Origin: CAZYFH01 sp965197395 | GTDB lineage: Bacteria; Acidobacteriota; Vicinamibacteria; Vicinamibacterales; UBA8438 | Reading direction: 5' to 3' | DNA length: 64,000 bases | Assembly (NCBI GenBank): GCA_965197395.1 | Contig: OZ240205.1 | Coordinates: 1,612,001 to 1,676,000, forward strand | Shown: positions 1 through 8,317 of the stretch, piece after piece | How the letters are laid out: every line of letters begins with the position of its first letter | Position numbering within the stretch: position 1 is the stretch's first letter | Notes under the pieces: model-generated | The model's input: only the letters and a program-made list of their open reading frames with translations | Told to the model about the DNA's origin: nothing | Databases searched by the model: none | Program-made: the position numbers and the translations under genes

Positions 1-42
1 GGAGGCCGTGGCCGGGGCGAACACACGGACACGTTCAGCCAT
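1..42 (-). CDS. thrB: Homoserine kinase, N-terminal fragment (cut by window edge)
   Basis: Only the first 14 codons lie in the window. They read MAERVRVFAPATAS on the minus strand from an ATG at 42. This resembles the start of bacterial homoserine kinases (GHMP family), where a VFAPATAS-like strand precedes the NLGPGFD motif; that motif would lie outside the window. The gene would be divergent from the GGDEF gene, leaving about 230 bp between them for both promoters. So short a match could also fit another GHMP kinase, so the name is tentative. Confidence 0.45.
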   Translation of the reverse strand, partial: MAERVRVFAPATAS

Positions 43-272
43 GGTCCATGAGTATCACGGTGGTGGGCGTCACAGCGTCGCAGGGTTTGCGATCGGTGGT
101 AAACACGCGTGCATAGATCTGCCCGGTTTGTTGCGCCTCCACGCCACTCCACGAAGGGCACGGCTCGGGCGCTATCTCCTTTTTCTGCAACGGCAAGCAC
201 GCGGTGTTGCGATTGGCCGAGGAGCGGCCGCGTGCTGGCCAGTGGGGCACCGGTGTGCGAGAATCTGCGTCC

Positions 273-962
273 ATGGAAGTTTTCGTCGCCATCGGGCTCG
301 TCATCCTGGCGCTGGCGGGGATCGGCGTGTATCACTTCGCGCGAGAGAAATCGCACGAGGCGACGGTCAAGGCGCTCCAGAAACAACTCGAACATCGCGC
401 GACCGAGCTGGAGGAAGCGATCCAGACGCTCCACCGGCTCGCCGGCATCGACTCGTTGACACGGGTCACCAACCACAGTCATTTCCAGGAGTTTCTTCGC
501 AACGAGTGGCGTCGCGCCTTGAGGGAAGCCTCGTCTCTCTCGGTCATCATGATCGACCTCGACCACTTCAGCGACTACAACGACCGCCTTGGACATCAGG
601 CCGGCGATTCCGCGCTGGCCAAGGTCGGTGGGGCGCTCAAGGGTGTGGTCCGCCGGCCTGGCGACATCGTCGCCCGATACGGCGGTGAGGAGTTTGCGCT
701 GGTCCTCTCGCGGACCGACGAGCAGGGCGCCTACCGCGTCGCCCACAAGGTCTGCGCGGCGGTCGACGGGCTCGACATCGAGCATCCGGACTCCCCGACC
801 GCAAACCGGCTGACGGTCAGCGTCGGCGTCGCCAGCGCGACACCGGCGGTCGATTCCAACTGGGAAGAGCTCGAGCTGGTCGCCGCCGCGAACCGCGCAC
901 TCTTGGAGGCCAAGCAGTCGGGTCGAAACAAGATCGTCGCGGTCGCGGACGTCAGTGCGTGA
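273..962 (+). CDS. Membrane-anchored diguanylate cyclase (GGDEF domain)
   Basis: A 229-residue protein predicted to make cyclic di-GMP from two GTP at the inner membrane. Residues 1-20 form one hydrophobic segment, 25-55 a charged helical linker, and about 57-225 a GGDEF domain. The catalytic motif is GGEEF at 137-141. An RxxD inhibitory site (R128-D131) lies exactly five residues before it, so an active, product-inhibited enzyme is expected. The start at 273 is chosen because the upstream in-frame residues are not protein-like and the hydrophobic segment begins there. No sensor domain is visible, so the input signal is unknown. A PilZ-like possible c-di-GMP receptor is encoded about 15 kb downstream. 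Confidence 0.88.
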   Translation: MEVFVAIGLVILALAGIGVYHFAREKSHEATVKALQKQLEHRATELEEAIQTLHRLAGIDSLTRVTNHSHFQEFLRNEWRRALREASSLSVIMIDLDHFSDYNDRLGHQAGDSALAKVGGALKGVVRRPGDIVARYGGEEFALVLSRTDEQGAYRVAHKVCAAVDGLDIEHPDSPTANRLTVSVGVASATPAVDSNWEELELVAAANRALLEAKQSGRNKIVAVADVSA

Positions 963-997
963 AACGCGTCGCAGTATCTAGGGCTTTGGGCTTACCG

Positions 998-1516
998 TCA
1001 GTCGAAAATCCCCAACTGCAGCTTCGCCGCCTCCGACATCCGATCCTTGTCCCAGGGCGGCTCCCACACGAGGTCGACCCGCGCGTCGCTCACGCCGTCG
1101 ATCGCCTTCACCTTGCCTTGCACCTCGGCGGGGAGCGTGACGGCCGCCGGGCACCCCGGCGCGGTCAGCGTCATCTGGATCACGGCTAACCCCCCCTTGT
1201 CCACGGCGACGTCGTAGATAAGGCCGAGCTCGTAGATGTTGACGGGAATCTCCGGGTCGAAGACGGTCGACAGCTGCTCCACAATCTTCGGCTTGAGCTC
1301 GAGCATCTTCAGCGGGTCCGACTCGATCGGCGGTCCGGCCGTGGCCGCGGGAGGGCCGGCCTCCGGACTTGGGTCGCCGGCGAGGGCGCTCGTATCGATC
1401 GATGGAGCGGCGGGCGGGATCGGAGCGACCGGAGCAGGGTCGGCCGTTACTGGCTCAGCCGCCGGGTCGGCGTCCGGAGGTGACGGCGGCGAGTTCCTGA
1501 AATTGAAGATGCCCAT
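998..1516 (-). CDS. sufT: DUF59/MIP18-family Fe-S assembly protein (SufT-like)
   Basis: A 172-residue protein. The N-terminal ~65 residues are rich in Pro, Ala and Asp and probably disordered. The C-terminal ~100 residues are a DUF59/MIP18 domain with the conserved FDPEIPVNIYELGLIYD stretch and the TAPGCPAA cysteine loop. Members of this family (SufT, PaaD, Cia2) help mature Fe-S proteins. It sits 3 nt after sufU as the last gene of the suf operon, which supports a role in Fe-S cluster targeting rather than phenylacetate metabolism. The long Pro/Ala extension is unusual; many family members consist of the domain alone. Confidence 0.85.
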   Translation of the reverse strand: MGIFNFRNSPPSPPDADPAAEPVTADPAPVAPIPPAAPSIDTSALAGDPSPEAGPPAATAGPPIESDPLKMLELKPKIVEQLSTVFDPEIPVNIYELGLIYDVAVDKGGLAVIQMTLTAPGCPAAVTLPAEVQGKVKAIDGVSDARVDLVWEPPWDKDRMSEAAKLQLGIFD

Positions 1517-1519
1517 GGC

Positions 1520-1969
1520 TCACTCCGTGGTGACGATGTCGTGCGCGTCCTCGACCGCGGCCCGCAACGTGTGCCACGCCAGGCTCGCGCACTTGACGCG
1601 CGTCGGGTACTCGCGGACGCCGCCGAACACGGCCAGCTTGCCCAATTGCTCGGACTCCACGTCGACCGAGTCATCGGTCACCAGCCGCAGGAATTGCTCG
1701 AACAGCGCGCGGGCCTCGCTCAGCGTCTTGCCCTTCACCGCATCGGTCATCAACGACGCTGACGCCTTCGAGATGGCGCAGCCGGACCCGAGAAAGCTGA
1801 CGTCGCTGATGACCTCGCCGTCGAGATTGACGTACACGGCCAGCTTGTCACCGCACAGCGGGTTGTATCCGTCGGCGTGCCGGTCGGCGCCGTCGAGCTC
1901 GCCGAAGTTATGCGGGTGCTTGTTGTGGTCGAGGATGACCTCTTGATAGAGATCGCGGAGCTCGCTCAT
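1520..1969 (-). CDS. sufU: SufU Fe-S assembly scaffold / sulfur acceptor
   Basis: A 149-residue SufU/IscU-fold protein that takes persulfide sulfur from SufS through a zinc site. The zinc ligands are visible: C39 (in NPLCGD, with D41), C64 (in GSGCAIS) and C127 (in RVKCASL). The insertion before the third cysteine fits SufU rather than IscU. Its start overlaps the sufS stop by 4 nt (ATGA), so the two are probably translationally coupled. No sufE is present, which fits the SufS-SufU pairing known from Gram-positive bacteria. Confidence 0.93.
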   Translation of the reverse strand: MSELRDLYQEVILDHNKHPHNFGELDGADRHADGYNPLCGDKLAVYVNLDGEVISDVSFLGSGCAISKASASLMTDAVKGKTLSEARALFEQFLRLVTDDSVDVESEQLGKLAVFGGVREYPTRVKCASLAWHTLRAAVEDAHDIVTTE

Positions 1970-3231
1970 ACGGGAAAGACCTCGCGCACGCGTTCGAGCG
2001 CGCGCACTAGCGCGTCGATCTCCGCACGCGTGCTGTACATGGCGACTGACGCGCGTGCGGTCGCCGGCACCCCGAACCGATCCATGACCGGCTGCGTGCA
2101 GTGGTGCCCCGTGCGTATCGCCACGCCCTCCGTGTCGGCGATGGTGCCGACGTCGTGCGGGTGCGCACCTTTCATGACGAACGCCAGGATGCTCGCTTTC
2201 CGAGCCGCGGTGCCGATCAGGCGCAGACCCTTGACCTCGGACAGTGCTGCCGTGCCGTAGGCGAGCAGATCGGCCTCATGGGCCGCGAGTCGGTCAAACC
2301 CGATCGCCTGCACGTAGTCAACGGCGGCGCCGAGACCGACCGCGCCGGCGATGTGGGGCGTCCCGGCCTCGAACTTGTTCGGGAGGTCGGCGTATGTGGT
2401 CTTGTCGAACGTGACCGAGCGGATCATGTCGCCGCCCCCCTGATAGGGCGGCATCCGCTCGAGCCACGATTCTCGGCCGTACAGCACACCAATCCCCGTC
2501 GGCCCGTAGAGCTTGTGCCCGGTACAGACGTAGAAGTCGCAGTCGATCGCCTGGACGTCCACCGGCATGTGGTAGACCGCCTGGGATCCGTCGATCAGCA
2601 CCGGCACGTTGCGACGGTGCGCCATTTCGACGATCTCACGCACCGGATTGACGGTGCCGAGCGAGTTCGACAGATGGACGACTGACACGAGGCGCGTGCG
2701 TGGTCCGATCAGTCGCTCCATCTCGTCGAGCTGCAGCGTGCCGGTGTCGTCGATCGGCGCGACGCGGAGCCGGGCGCCGACCTGCTCGCACAGCAGCTGC
2801 CACGGCACGATGTTCGAGTGGTGCTCCATGTGGGTGATAACGACCTCGTCGCCTGGAGCGATGTTCTGTCGGCCAAAGCTCTGCGCGACCAGATTGATGC
2901 TCTCGGTGGAGTTGCGCGTGAAGACGATCTCCCGACTCGACGCGGCGTTGAGGAAGCGCTGCACTTTTCCCCGTGCCGCATCGTACGCCTGCGTCGCCTC
3001 CTCACTCAGCACGTAGACGCCGCGGTGGATGTTGGCGTTGCCTTCGGCGTAGTAGCGCGCGAGGACGTCGAGCACCGCCTGGGGCTTCTGCGTCGTCGCG
3101 GCGCTGTCGAGGTAGACGAGCGGGTGGCCGCGGATGAGCCGATGAAGGATCGGGAAATCCTGCCGGATCCGCTCGACGTCGAACGAGGCCGGCGCCGCGA
3201 GCGGGGCGGTTGCTTCAGTCGGGCTGCTCAT
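1966..3231 (-). CDS. sufS: Cysteine desulfurase SufS (PLP-dependent)
   Basis: A 421-residue class-V aminotransferase-fold enzyme that takes sulfur from cysteine, leaving alanine and an enzyme persulfide. The PLP lysine is K240 in CTGHKLYGPTG. The persulfide cysteine is C378 in RTGHHCTQP, in the short-loop context of group II (SufS-type) enzymes. The N-terminus (residues 1-17) is Ala/Pro-rich and dispensable-looking. Its start lies 17 nt inside the end of sufD and its end overlaps sufU by 4 nt, so it is a tightly coupled operon member. Confidence 0.95.
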   Translation of the reverse strand: MSSPTEATAPLAAPASFDVERIRQDFPILHRLIRGHPLVYLDSAATTQKPQAVLDVLARYYAEGNANIHRGVYVLSEEATQAYDAARGKVQRFLNAASSREIVFTRNSTESINLVAQSFGRQNIAPGDEVVITHMEHHSNIVPWQLLCEQVGARLRVAPIDDTGTLQLDEMERLIGPRTRLVSVVHLSNSLGTVNPVREIVEMAHRRNVPVLIDGSQAVYHMPVDVQAIDCDFYVCTGHKLYGPTGIGVLYGRESWLERMPPYQGGGDMIRSVTFDKTTYADLPNKFEAGTPHIAGAVGLGAAVDYVQAIGFDRLAAHEADLLAYGTAALSEVKGLRLIGTAARKASILAFVMKGAHPHDVGTIADTEGVAIRTGHHCTQPVMDRFGVPATARASVAMYSTRAEIDALVRALERVREVFPV

Positions 3232-4576
3232 AGAACGTGCCCCCGCCCGAACCCGGCAACTGGTCGCGGAGCAGGCCGTCGAGCATCGCGCGGATCGGCG
3301 CGATGCGGATATGGTTCAGCAGGTCGCTGGCAAACGCGTGGATCAGCACATTGCGCGCCTGCGCGAGACCCAAGCCGCGAGCGCGAAGGTAAAAGAGCGC
3401 GTCGTCATCGAGCTGACCCACGGTCGCGCCGTGCGTGCACTTGACGTCGTCGGCGAAGATCTCCAGCTCCGGCTTGGTGTTGATCTGGGCATCCTCCGAC
3501 AGCAACAGCGCCTTGTTGGTCTGCTTGGCGTCGGTCTTCTGCGCGTCGAGCTCCACGATGATCTTGCCGTTGAACACGGCGTGCGCCTGATCGCCGAGGA
3601 TGCCCTTGTACAGCTCGTGACTGGAGCAGTGTGGCTTGGCATGACGAATCGTCGTGTGGTTGTCCACCAGCCGACGGCCGTTCGCGAGATACAGCCCGTT
3701 CAGCGTGCATTCGACCCCCTCGCCGTCGAGGTGGGCCTGGATGTCGTTGCGGACGAGGCCGCCACCAAGGGTGATCGCGTGCGACGAGAAGTTCGCGGCA
3801 CGGTGGAGCCGCAGATGCATGCTGGCAATGTGGAAGGCGTCGAGCTGCTCGCGGACCAGCTTGTAGTGGTCGATGACCGCGTGTGCACCGGCAATCACTT
3901 CGGTCACCGTGTTGGTGAGGTAGGTGCCGTCGCCGACGCCCGCGTAGCTCTCGACGAGTCGGGCCTGGGCGTTCTCGCCCGCGACGACGAGCACCCGCGG
4001 ATGCGACATGACCGGCGCGCCGTCCGCCGGCGGTGCGGACACGAACAGTAGCTGGATCGGTGTCTCGACGACGACGTTGTCCGGAATCCGCACGACGGCG
4101 CCGTCGCGCAGCAGCGCCGTGTTGAGCGCGATGAATGCCTCGGCGTCGACGGTGGCGGCGGTGCCGAGCGCTGCCTCGACCGACAGGTGCGCCTCGGACG
4201 CCAGCGCCTCGGCAAGGCTGCCCACGACGACCCCGTCGGGAAGACCGTTCAGGGTCGACAGCGCCGAGGAGTACTGACCGTTGACGAAGACACACGTCGG
4301 CGCCGGTCCAGCGAGGCTCGCGATGTACGGGGCCACCGCGGTGTCAGGCACCGGGACCGACTCCGAGAGGTCGAACGTCGTGGCGGCAATCGGCCCGATG
4401 TTCGTGAAGCGCCACCGTTCGAGCTTGGTTGTTGGTAGGCCCAGCTCGGTGAAGCGCTCGAACGCGAGCCGGCGGAGCGCATGCACGCGTCCGGACCCGG
4501 CAGCGTTGCGCTGCACGTGCTCGAATGCGGCGCCGTAGGCATCGCGGGGCACGGCCCGGATCTCGGTCGCCGTCAT
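3215..4576 (-). CDS. sufD: Fe-S cluster assembly protein SufD
   Basis: A SufD family protein of about 453 residues, partner of SufB in the SufBC2D scaffold complex. The C-terminal half carries the beta-helix core shared with SufB, including the stretches VDNHTTIRHAKPHCSSHELY and CTHGATVGQLDDDALFYLRA. The ATG at 4576 is preferred; an in-frame GTG at 4585 would add three residues and overlap sufC by 8 nt. Neither start has a strong Shine-Dalgarno, so translation probably couples to sufC. The 3' end overlaps sufS. Confidence 0.93.
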   Translation of the reverse strand: MTATEIRAVPRDAYGAAFEHVQRNAAGSGRVHALRRLAFERFTELGLPTTKLERWRFTNIGPIAATTFDLSESVPVPDTAVAPYIASLAGPAPTCVFVNGQYSSALSTLNGLPDGVVVGSLAEALASEAHLSVEAALGTAATVDAEAFIALNTALLRDGAVVRIPDNVVVETPIQLLFVSAPPADGAPVMSHPRVLVVAGENAQARLVESYAGVGDGTYLTNTVTEVIAGAHAVIDHYKLVREQLDAFHIASMHLRLHRAANFSSHAITLGGGLVRNDIQAHLDGEGVECTLNGLYLANGRRLVDNHTTIRHAKPHCSSHELYKGILGDQAHAVFNGKIIVELDAQKTDAKQTNKALLLSEDAQINTKPELEIFADDVKCTHGATVGQLDDDALFYLRARGLGLAQARNVLIHAFASDLLNHIRIAPIRAMLDGLLRDQLPGSGGGTFYEQPD

Positions 4577-4577
4577 G

Positions 4578-5339
4578 TCACGCACTCACTGGCGCGGCGT
4601 CGCCCTCGACCCAGCCGTAGCCACGCTCCTCGAGCTCGAGGGCCAGCTCCTTGCCGCCTGACTTGACGATGCGGCCGCCTGAGAGGACGTGCACGAAGTC
4701 GGGCACGATGTAGTTGAGCAGCCGCTGGTAGTGCGTGACGATCACGGTCGCGCGCTCGGGCGTGCGCATCGCGTTGACCCCGTGCGCGACCACCTTGAGC
4801 GCGTCGATATCCAGCCCGGAGTCCGTCTCGTCCATGATGGCCAGCCTCGGCTCGAGCACGGCCATCTGGAAGATCTCGTTCCGCTTCTTCTCCCCACCCG
4901 AGAACCCCTCGTTGACCGGCCGGTTCATCAGGCTCTGATCGAACTCGAGCGTTTGCATCCGCTCTTTGACCAACGTCATGAAGTCCATGGCGTCGAGCTC
5001 GGGTTCGCCGCGATGCTTGCGGACCTCGTTGAGCGCGGCCTTGAGGAGATAGGCATTGTTGACGCCTGGAATCTCGACCGGGTATTGAAAGGCAAGAAAG
5101 ACCCCTTCGCGTGCGCGCTCCTCCGGGTCCATCTCGAGCAGGTCCCGCCCGCGGTAGGTCACCGTCCCCTCGGTGACCTCGTACTCCTCTCGACCGGCGA
5201 GGACGGCGGCCAGCGTGCTCTTACCCGAGCCGTTCGGGCCCATGATGGCGTGCACTTCGCCCGCCTGCACCGACAGGTCGATGCCTTTAAGGATTTCGCG
5301 ATCGCCGACCTTGGCGTGTAGGTTCTTGACGTCGAGCAT
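4578..5339 (-). CDS. sufC: SufC ATPase of the SufBCD complex
   Basis: A 253-residue ABC-type ATPase that drives conformational change of SufB-SufD during Fe-S cluster assembly in the cytoplasm. Visible motifs are Walker A GPNGSGKST (34-42), the SufC-type signature SGGEKKRNE and Walker B LAIMDETDSGLD. It has no membrane segments, as expected. It lies directly before sufD and about 118 bp after sufB; that gap contains a short direct repeat. Confidence 0.96.
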   Translation of the reverse strand: MLDVKNLHAKVGDREILKGIDLSVQAGEVHAIMGPNGSGKSTLAAVLAGREEYEVTEGTVTYRGRDLLEMDPEERAREGVFLAFQYPVEIPGVNNAYLLKAALNEVRKHRGEPELDAMDFMTLVKERMQTLEFDQSLMNRPVNEGFSGGEKKRNEIFQMAVLEPRLAIMDETDSGLDIDALKVVAHGVNAMRTPERATVIVTHYQRLLNYIVPDFVHVLSGGRIVKSGGKELALELEERGYGWVEGDAAPVSA

Positions 5340-5397
5340 GTGAACGATATTTCTCCCGGCTTTGGGCTGTAGGGCTTGGGGCTCGGGAGCTGTCCAG

Positions 5398-5448
5398 GTC
5401 TTGAGCCTTGAGCCCGAGGGCGATGCGGCCTTGAGCCTTGAGCCCGAC
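5398..5448. repeat. Two copies of an 18-nt direct repeat between sufB and sufC
   Basis: The sequence CTTGAGCCTTGAGCCCGA occurs twice, about 30 bp apart, in the 118-bp gap between sufB and sufC. The gap also holds GGGCTTTGGGCT-like runs. The repeat lies inside the operon and downstream of the sufB stop. Whether it forms an RNA structure that sets sufC levels cannot be told from sequence. Confidence 0.6.
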
Positions 5449-5457
5449 TGCGACGCG

Positions 5458-6900
<1,443 letters not shown>

Positions 6901-6950
6901 CCTAAAGGCCTGTAAACGCTCGGTCTGCGAGCGTTGCCGCTCTCGGCTCC

Positions 6951-6975
6951 ATTTCCGACCAAATTAGTCGTATAT
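6951..6975 (-). promoter_or_regulatory. IscR/Rrf2-type operator upstream of sufB
   Basis: A 25-bp site about 50 bp upstream of the sufB start. Read on the minus strand its core is CGACTAATTTGGTCGG. It matches my memory of the IscR type-1 consensus (ATASYY-GACT-RWWWY-AGTC-RRSTAT) at about 20 of 25 positions. The same core, CCGACCAAATYAGTCG on the plus strand, recurs at 62734-62749. A holo-IscR-like Rrf2 repressor would let the suf operon respond to Fe-S status. No Rrf2 gene lies in this window. Confidence 0.6.
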
Positions 6976-7023
6976 CGAAATCTTACACCAACTCAGTGGG
7001 ATACGCGCAAGCGGCCAGAAGAA

Positions 7024-7670
7024 GTAAGTATCCCCCGGCAAAGCCGGGGGCTTTAGTTGTGAGCCGCTCAAAGCGGCTGACGTGACCGCTGCGCGGTCAC
7101 TTGAGCCACCTGACGGTGGCGGCTCTAGTCCAACGGCAACTGATCCAGCCGCCGATCCTCTCGCTCCTGCTGCTGGATATAGTCCCGGATGATCCGTTCA
7201 TCACGGCCCACCGTCGAGACAAAATACCCGCGCGCCCAGAAGTGCTGCCCCACGAAGTTCCGGGACCGCCCCGCAAACTCCCGAGCGATGTGGATCGCGC
7301 TCTTCCCCTTGAGATACCCGATCACCTGCGCCACCGAGTACTTCGGGGGGATCGACACCAACATGTGGACGTGGTCGGGCAGCAGATGCCCCTCCTCCAC
7401 CTGGCTCTCGCGGTGCCGCGCCAGCTGCCGCAGCACCTCGCCCAGCTGCTGCCGGACGCCTCCATACATCGCTTTCTTCCGGTACTTCGGAATGAACACT
7501 ACGTGATACTGGCAGTGCCATTTCGTATGATTGAGACTTCGGTACGTCGTCATGAGGACTCCTTCTCGTGATGCTTGTGCGGCTCACGGGAAGGAGTTTC
7601 CTCACGCGACTCCCGGATACGTCAAACGCTGCTGGCCGCCCCGGCAAAGCCGGGGGGTCTCCCACGGCAA
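7024..7670 (-). mobile_element. IS200/IS605-type element, copy 1
   Basis: A 647-bp unit, identical to the next 647 bp. It contains a single Y1 transposase on the minus strand, and palindromes take the place of inverted repeats. At the 3' side of tnpA these are CCCCCGGCAAAGCCGGGGG (7032-7050), GCCGCT-CAA-AGCGGC (7063-7077), GTGACCGC/GCGGTCAC (7082-7100) and GCCACC/GGTGGC (7105-7120). At the 5' side a CCCCGGCAAAGCCGGGG hairpin lies at about 7640-7656. No TnpB is present. Exact element ends are uncertain because only the tandem junction defines them. Confidence 0.85.
7125..7553 (-). CDS. tnpA: IS200-type Y1 (HUH) transposase TnpA, copy 1
   Basis: A 142-residue single-strand transposase of the IS200/IS605 family. 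The metal-binding HUH motif is H61-V-H63 in LLPDHVHMLVSIPP, and the nucleophilic tyrosine is Y125 in RIIRDYIQQQE. Both are intact and the length is typical, so the enzyme should be active. Such enzymes cut and join hairpin-marked ends of single-stranded DNA, usually at the replication fork, without target duplication. The protein is identical to the second copy. Confidence 0.95.
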   Translation of the reverse strand: MTTYRSLNHTKWHCQYHVVFIPKYRKKAMYGGVRQQLGEVLRQLARHRESQVEEGHLLPDHVHMLVSIPPKYSVAQVIGYLKGKSAIHIAREFAGRSRNFVGQHFWARGYFVSTVGRDERIIRDYIQQQEREDRRLDQLPLD

Positions 7671-8317
7671 GTAAGTATCCCCCGGCAAAGCCGGGGGCTT
7701 TAGTTGTGAGCCGCTCAAAGCGGCTGACGTGACCGCTGCGCGGTCACTTGAGCCACCTGACGGTGGCGGCTCTAGTCCAACGGCAACTGATCCAGCCGCC
7801 GATCCTCTCGCTCCTGCTGCTGGATATAGTCCCGGATGATCCGTTCATCACGGCCCACCGTCGAGACAAAATACCCGCGCGCCCAGAAGTGCTGCCCCAC
7901 GAAGTTCCGGGACCGCCCCGCAAACTCCCGAGCGATGTGGATCGCGCTCTTCCCCTTGAGATACCCGATCACCTGCGCCACCGAGTACTTCGGGGGGATC
8001 GACACCAACATGTGGACGTGGTCGGGCAGCAGATGCCCCTCCTCCACCTGGCTCTCGCGGTGCCGCGCCAGCTGCCGCAGCACCTCGCCCAGCTGCTGCC
8101 GGACGCCTCCATACATCGCTTTCTTCCGGTACTTCGGAATGAACACTACGTGATACTGGCAGTGCCATTTCGTATGATTGAGACTTCGGTACGTCGTCAT
8201 GAGGACTCCTTCTCGTGATGCTTGTGCGGCTCACGGGAAGGAGTTTCCTCACGCGACTCCCGGATACGTCAAACGCTGCTGGCCGCCCCGGCAAAGCCGG
8301 GGGGTCTCCCACGGCAA
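7671..8317 (-). mobile_element. IS200/IS605-type element, copy 2 (tandem, identical)
   Basis: An exact head-to-tail copy of the preceding 647 bp. Its last base is directly followed by the stop codon of the sodium:solute symporter gene (reverse-strand TAG at 8318-8320), so the insertion lies immediately 3' of that gene without breaking it. The copy-to-copy junction reads GGCAA|GTAAGTATCC. Complete identity, including non-coding DNA, means either a very recent duplication or an assembly artefact. Confidence 0.85.
7772..8200 (-). CDS. tnpA: IS200-type Y1 (HUH) transposase TnpA, copy 2
   Basis: A second 142-residue TnpA, identical at every codon to the copy at 7125-7553, with HVH (61-63) and Y125 intact. 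It shares the same flanking hairpins. It reads in the same direction as the symporter upstream of it, so read-through from the symporter transcript is possible. In IS200 elements such transcription is often blocked by the 5' hairpin. Confidence 0.95.
   Translation of the reverse strand: MTTYRSLNHTKWHCQYHVVFIPKYRKKAMYGGVRQQLGEVLRQLARHRESQVEEGHLLPDHVHMLVSIPPKYSVAQVIGYLKGKSAIHIAREFAGRSRNFVGQHFWARGYFVSTVGRDERIIRDYIQQQEREDRRLDQLPLD

Noticed and set aside
204..272. 23 extra N-terminal residues for the diguanylate cyclase
   Set aside because: They are polar and Arg/Gly-rich, and the membrane segment begins directly after the Met at 273.
35..304. 89-codon minus-strand frame upstream of the GGDEF gene
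   Set aside because: It overlaps the start of the better-supported thrB fragment and the GGDEF gene. The sequence is not protein-like.
7032..7120. Series of hairpins considered as a CRISPR-like array
   Set aside because: The stems differ from one another, there are no constant repeats with unique spacers, and no cas genes are present. They are the ends of the IS200-type element.
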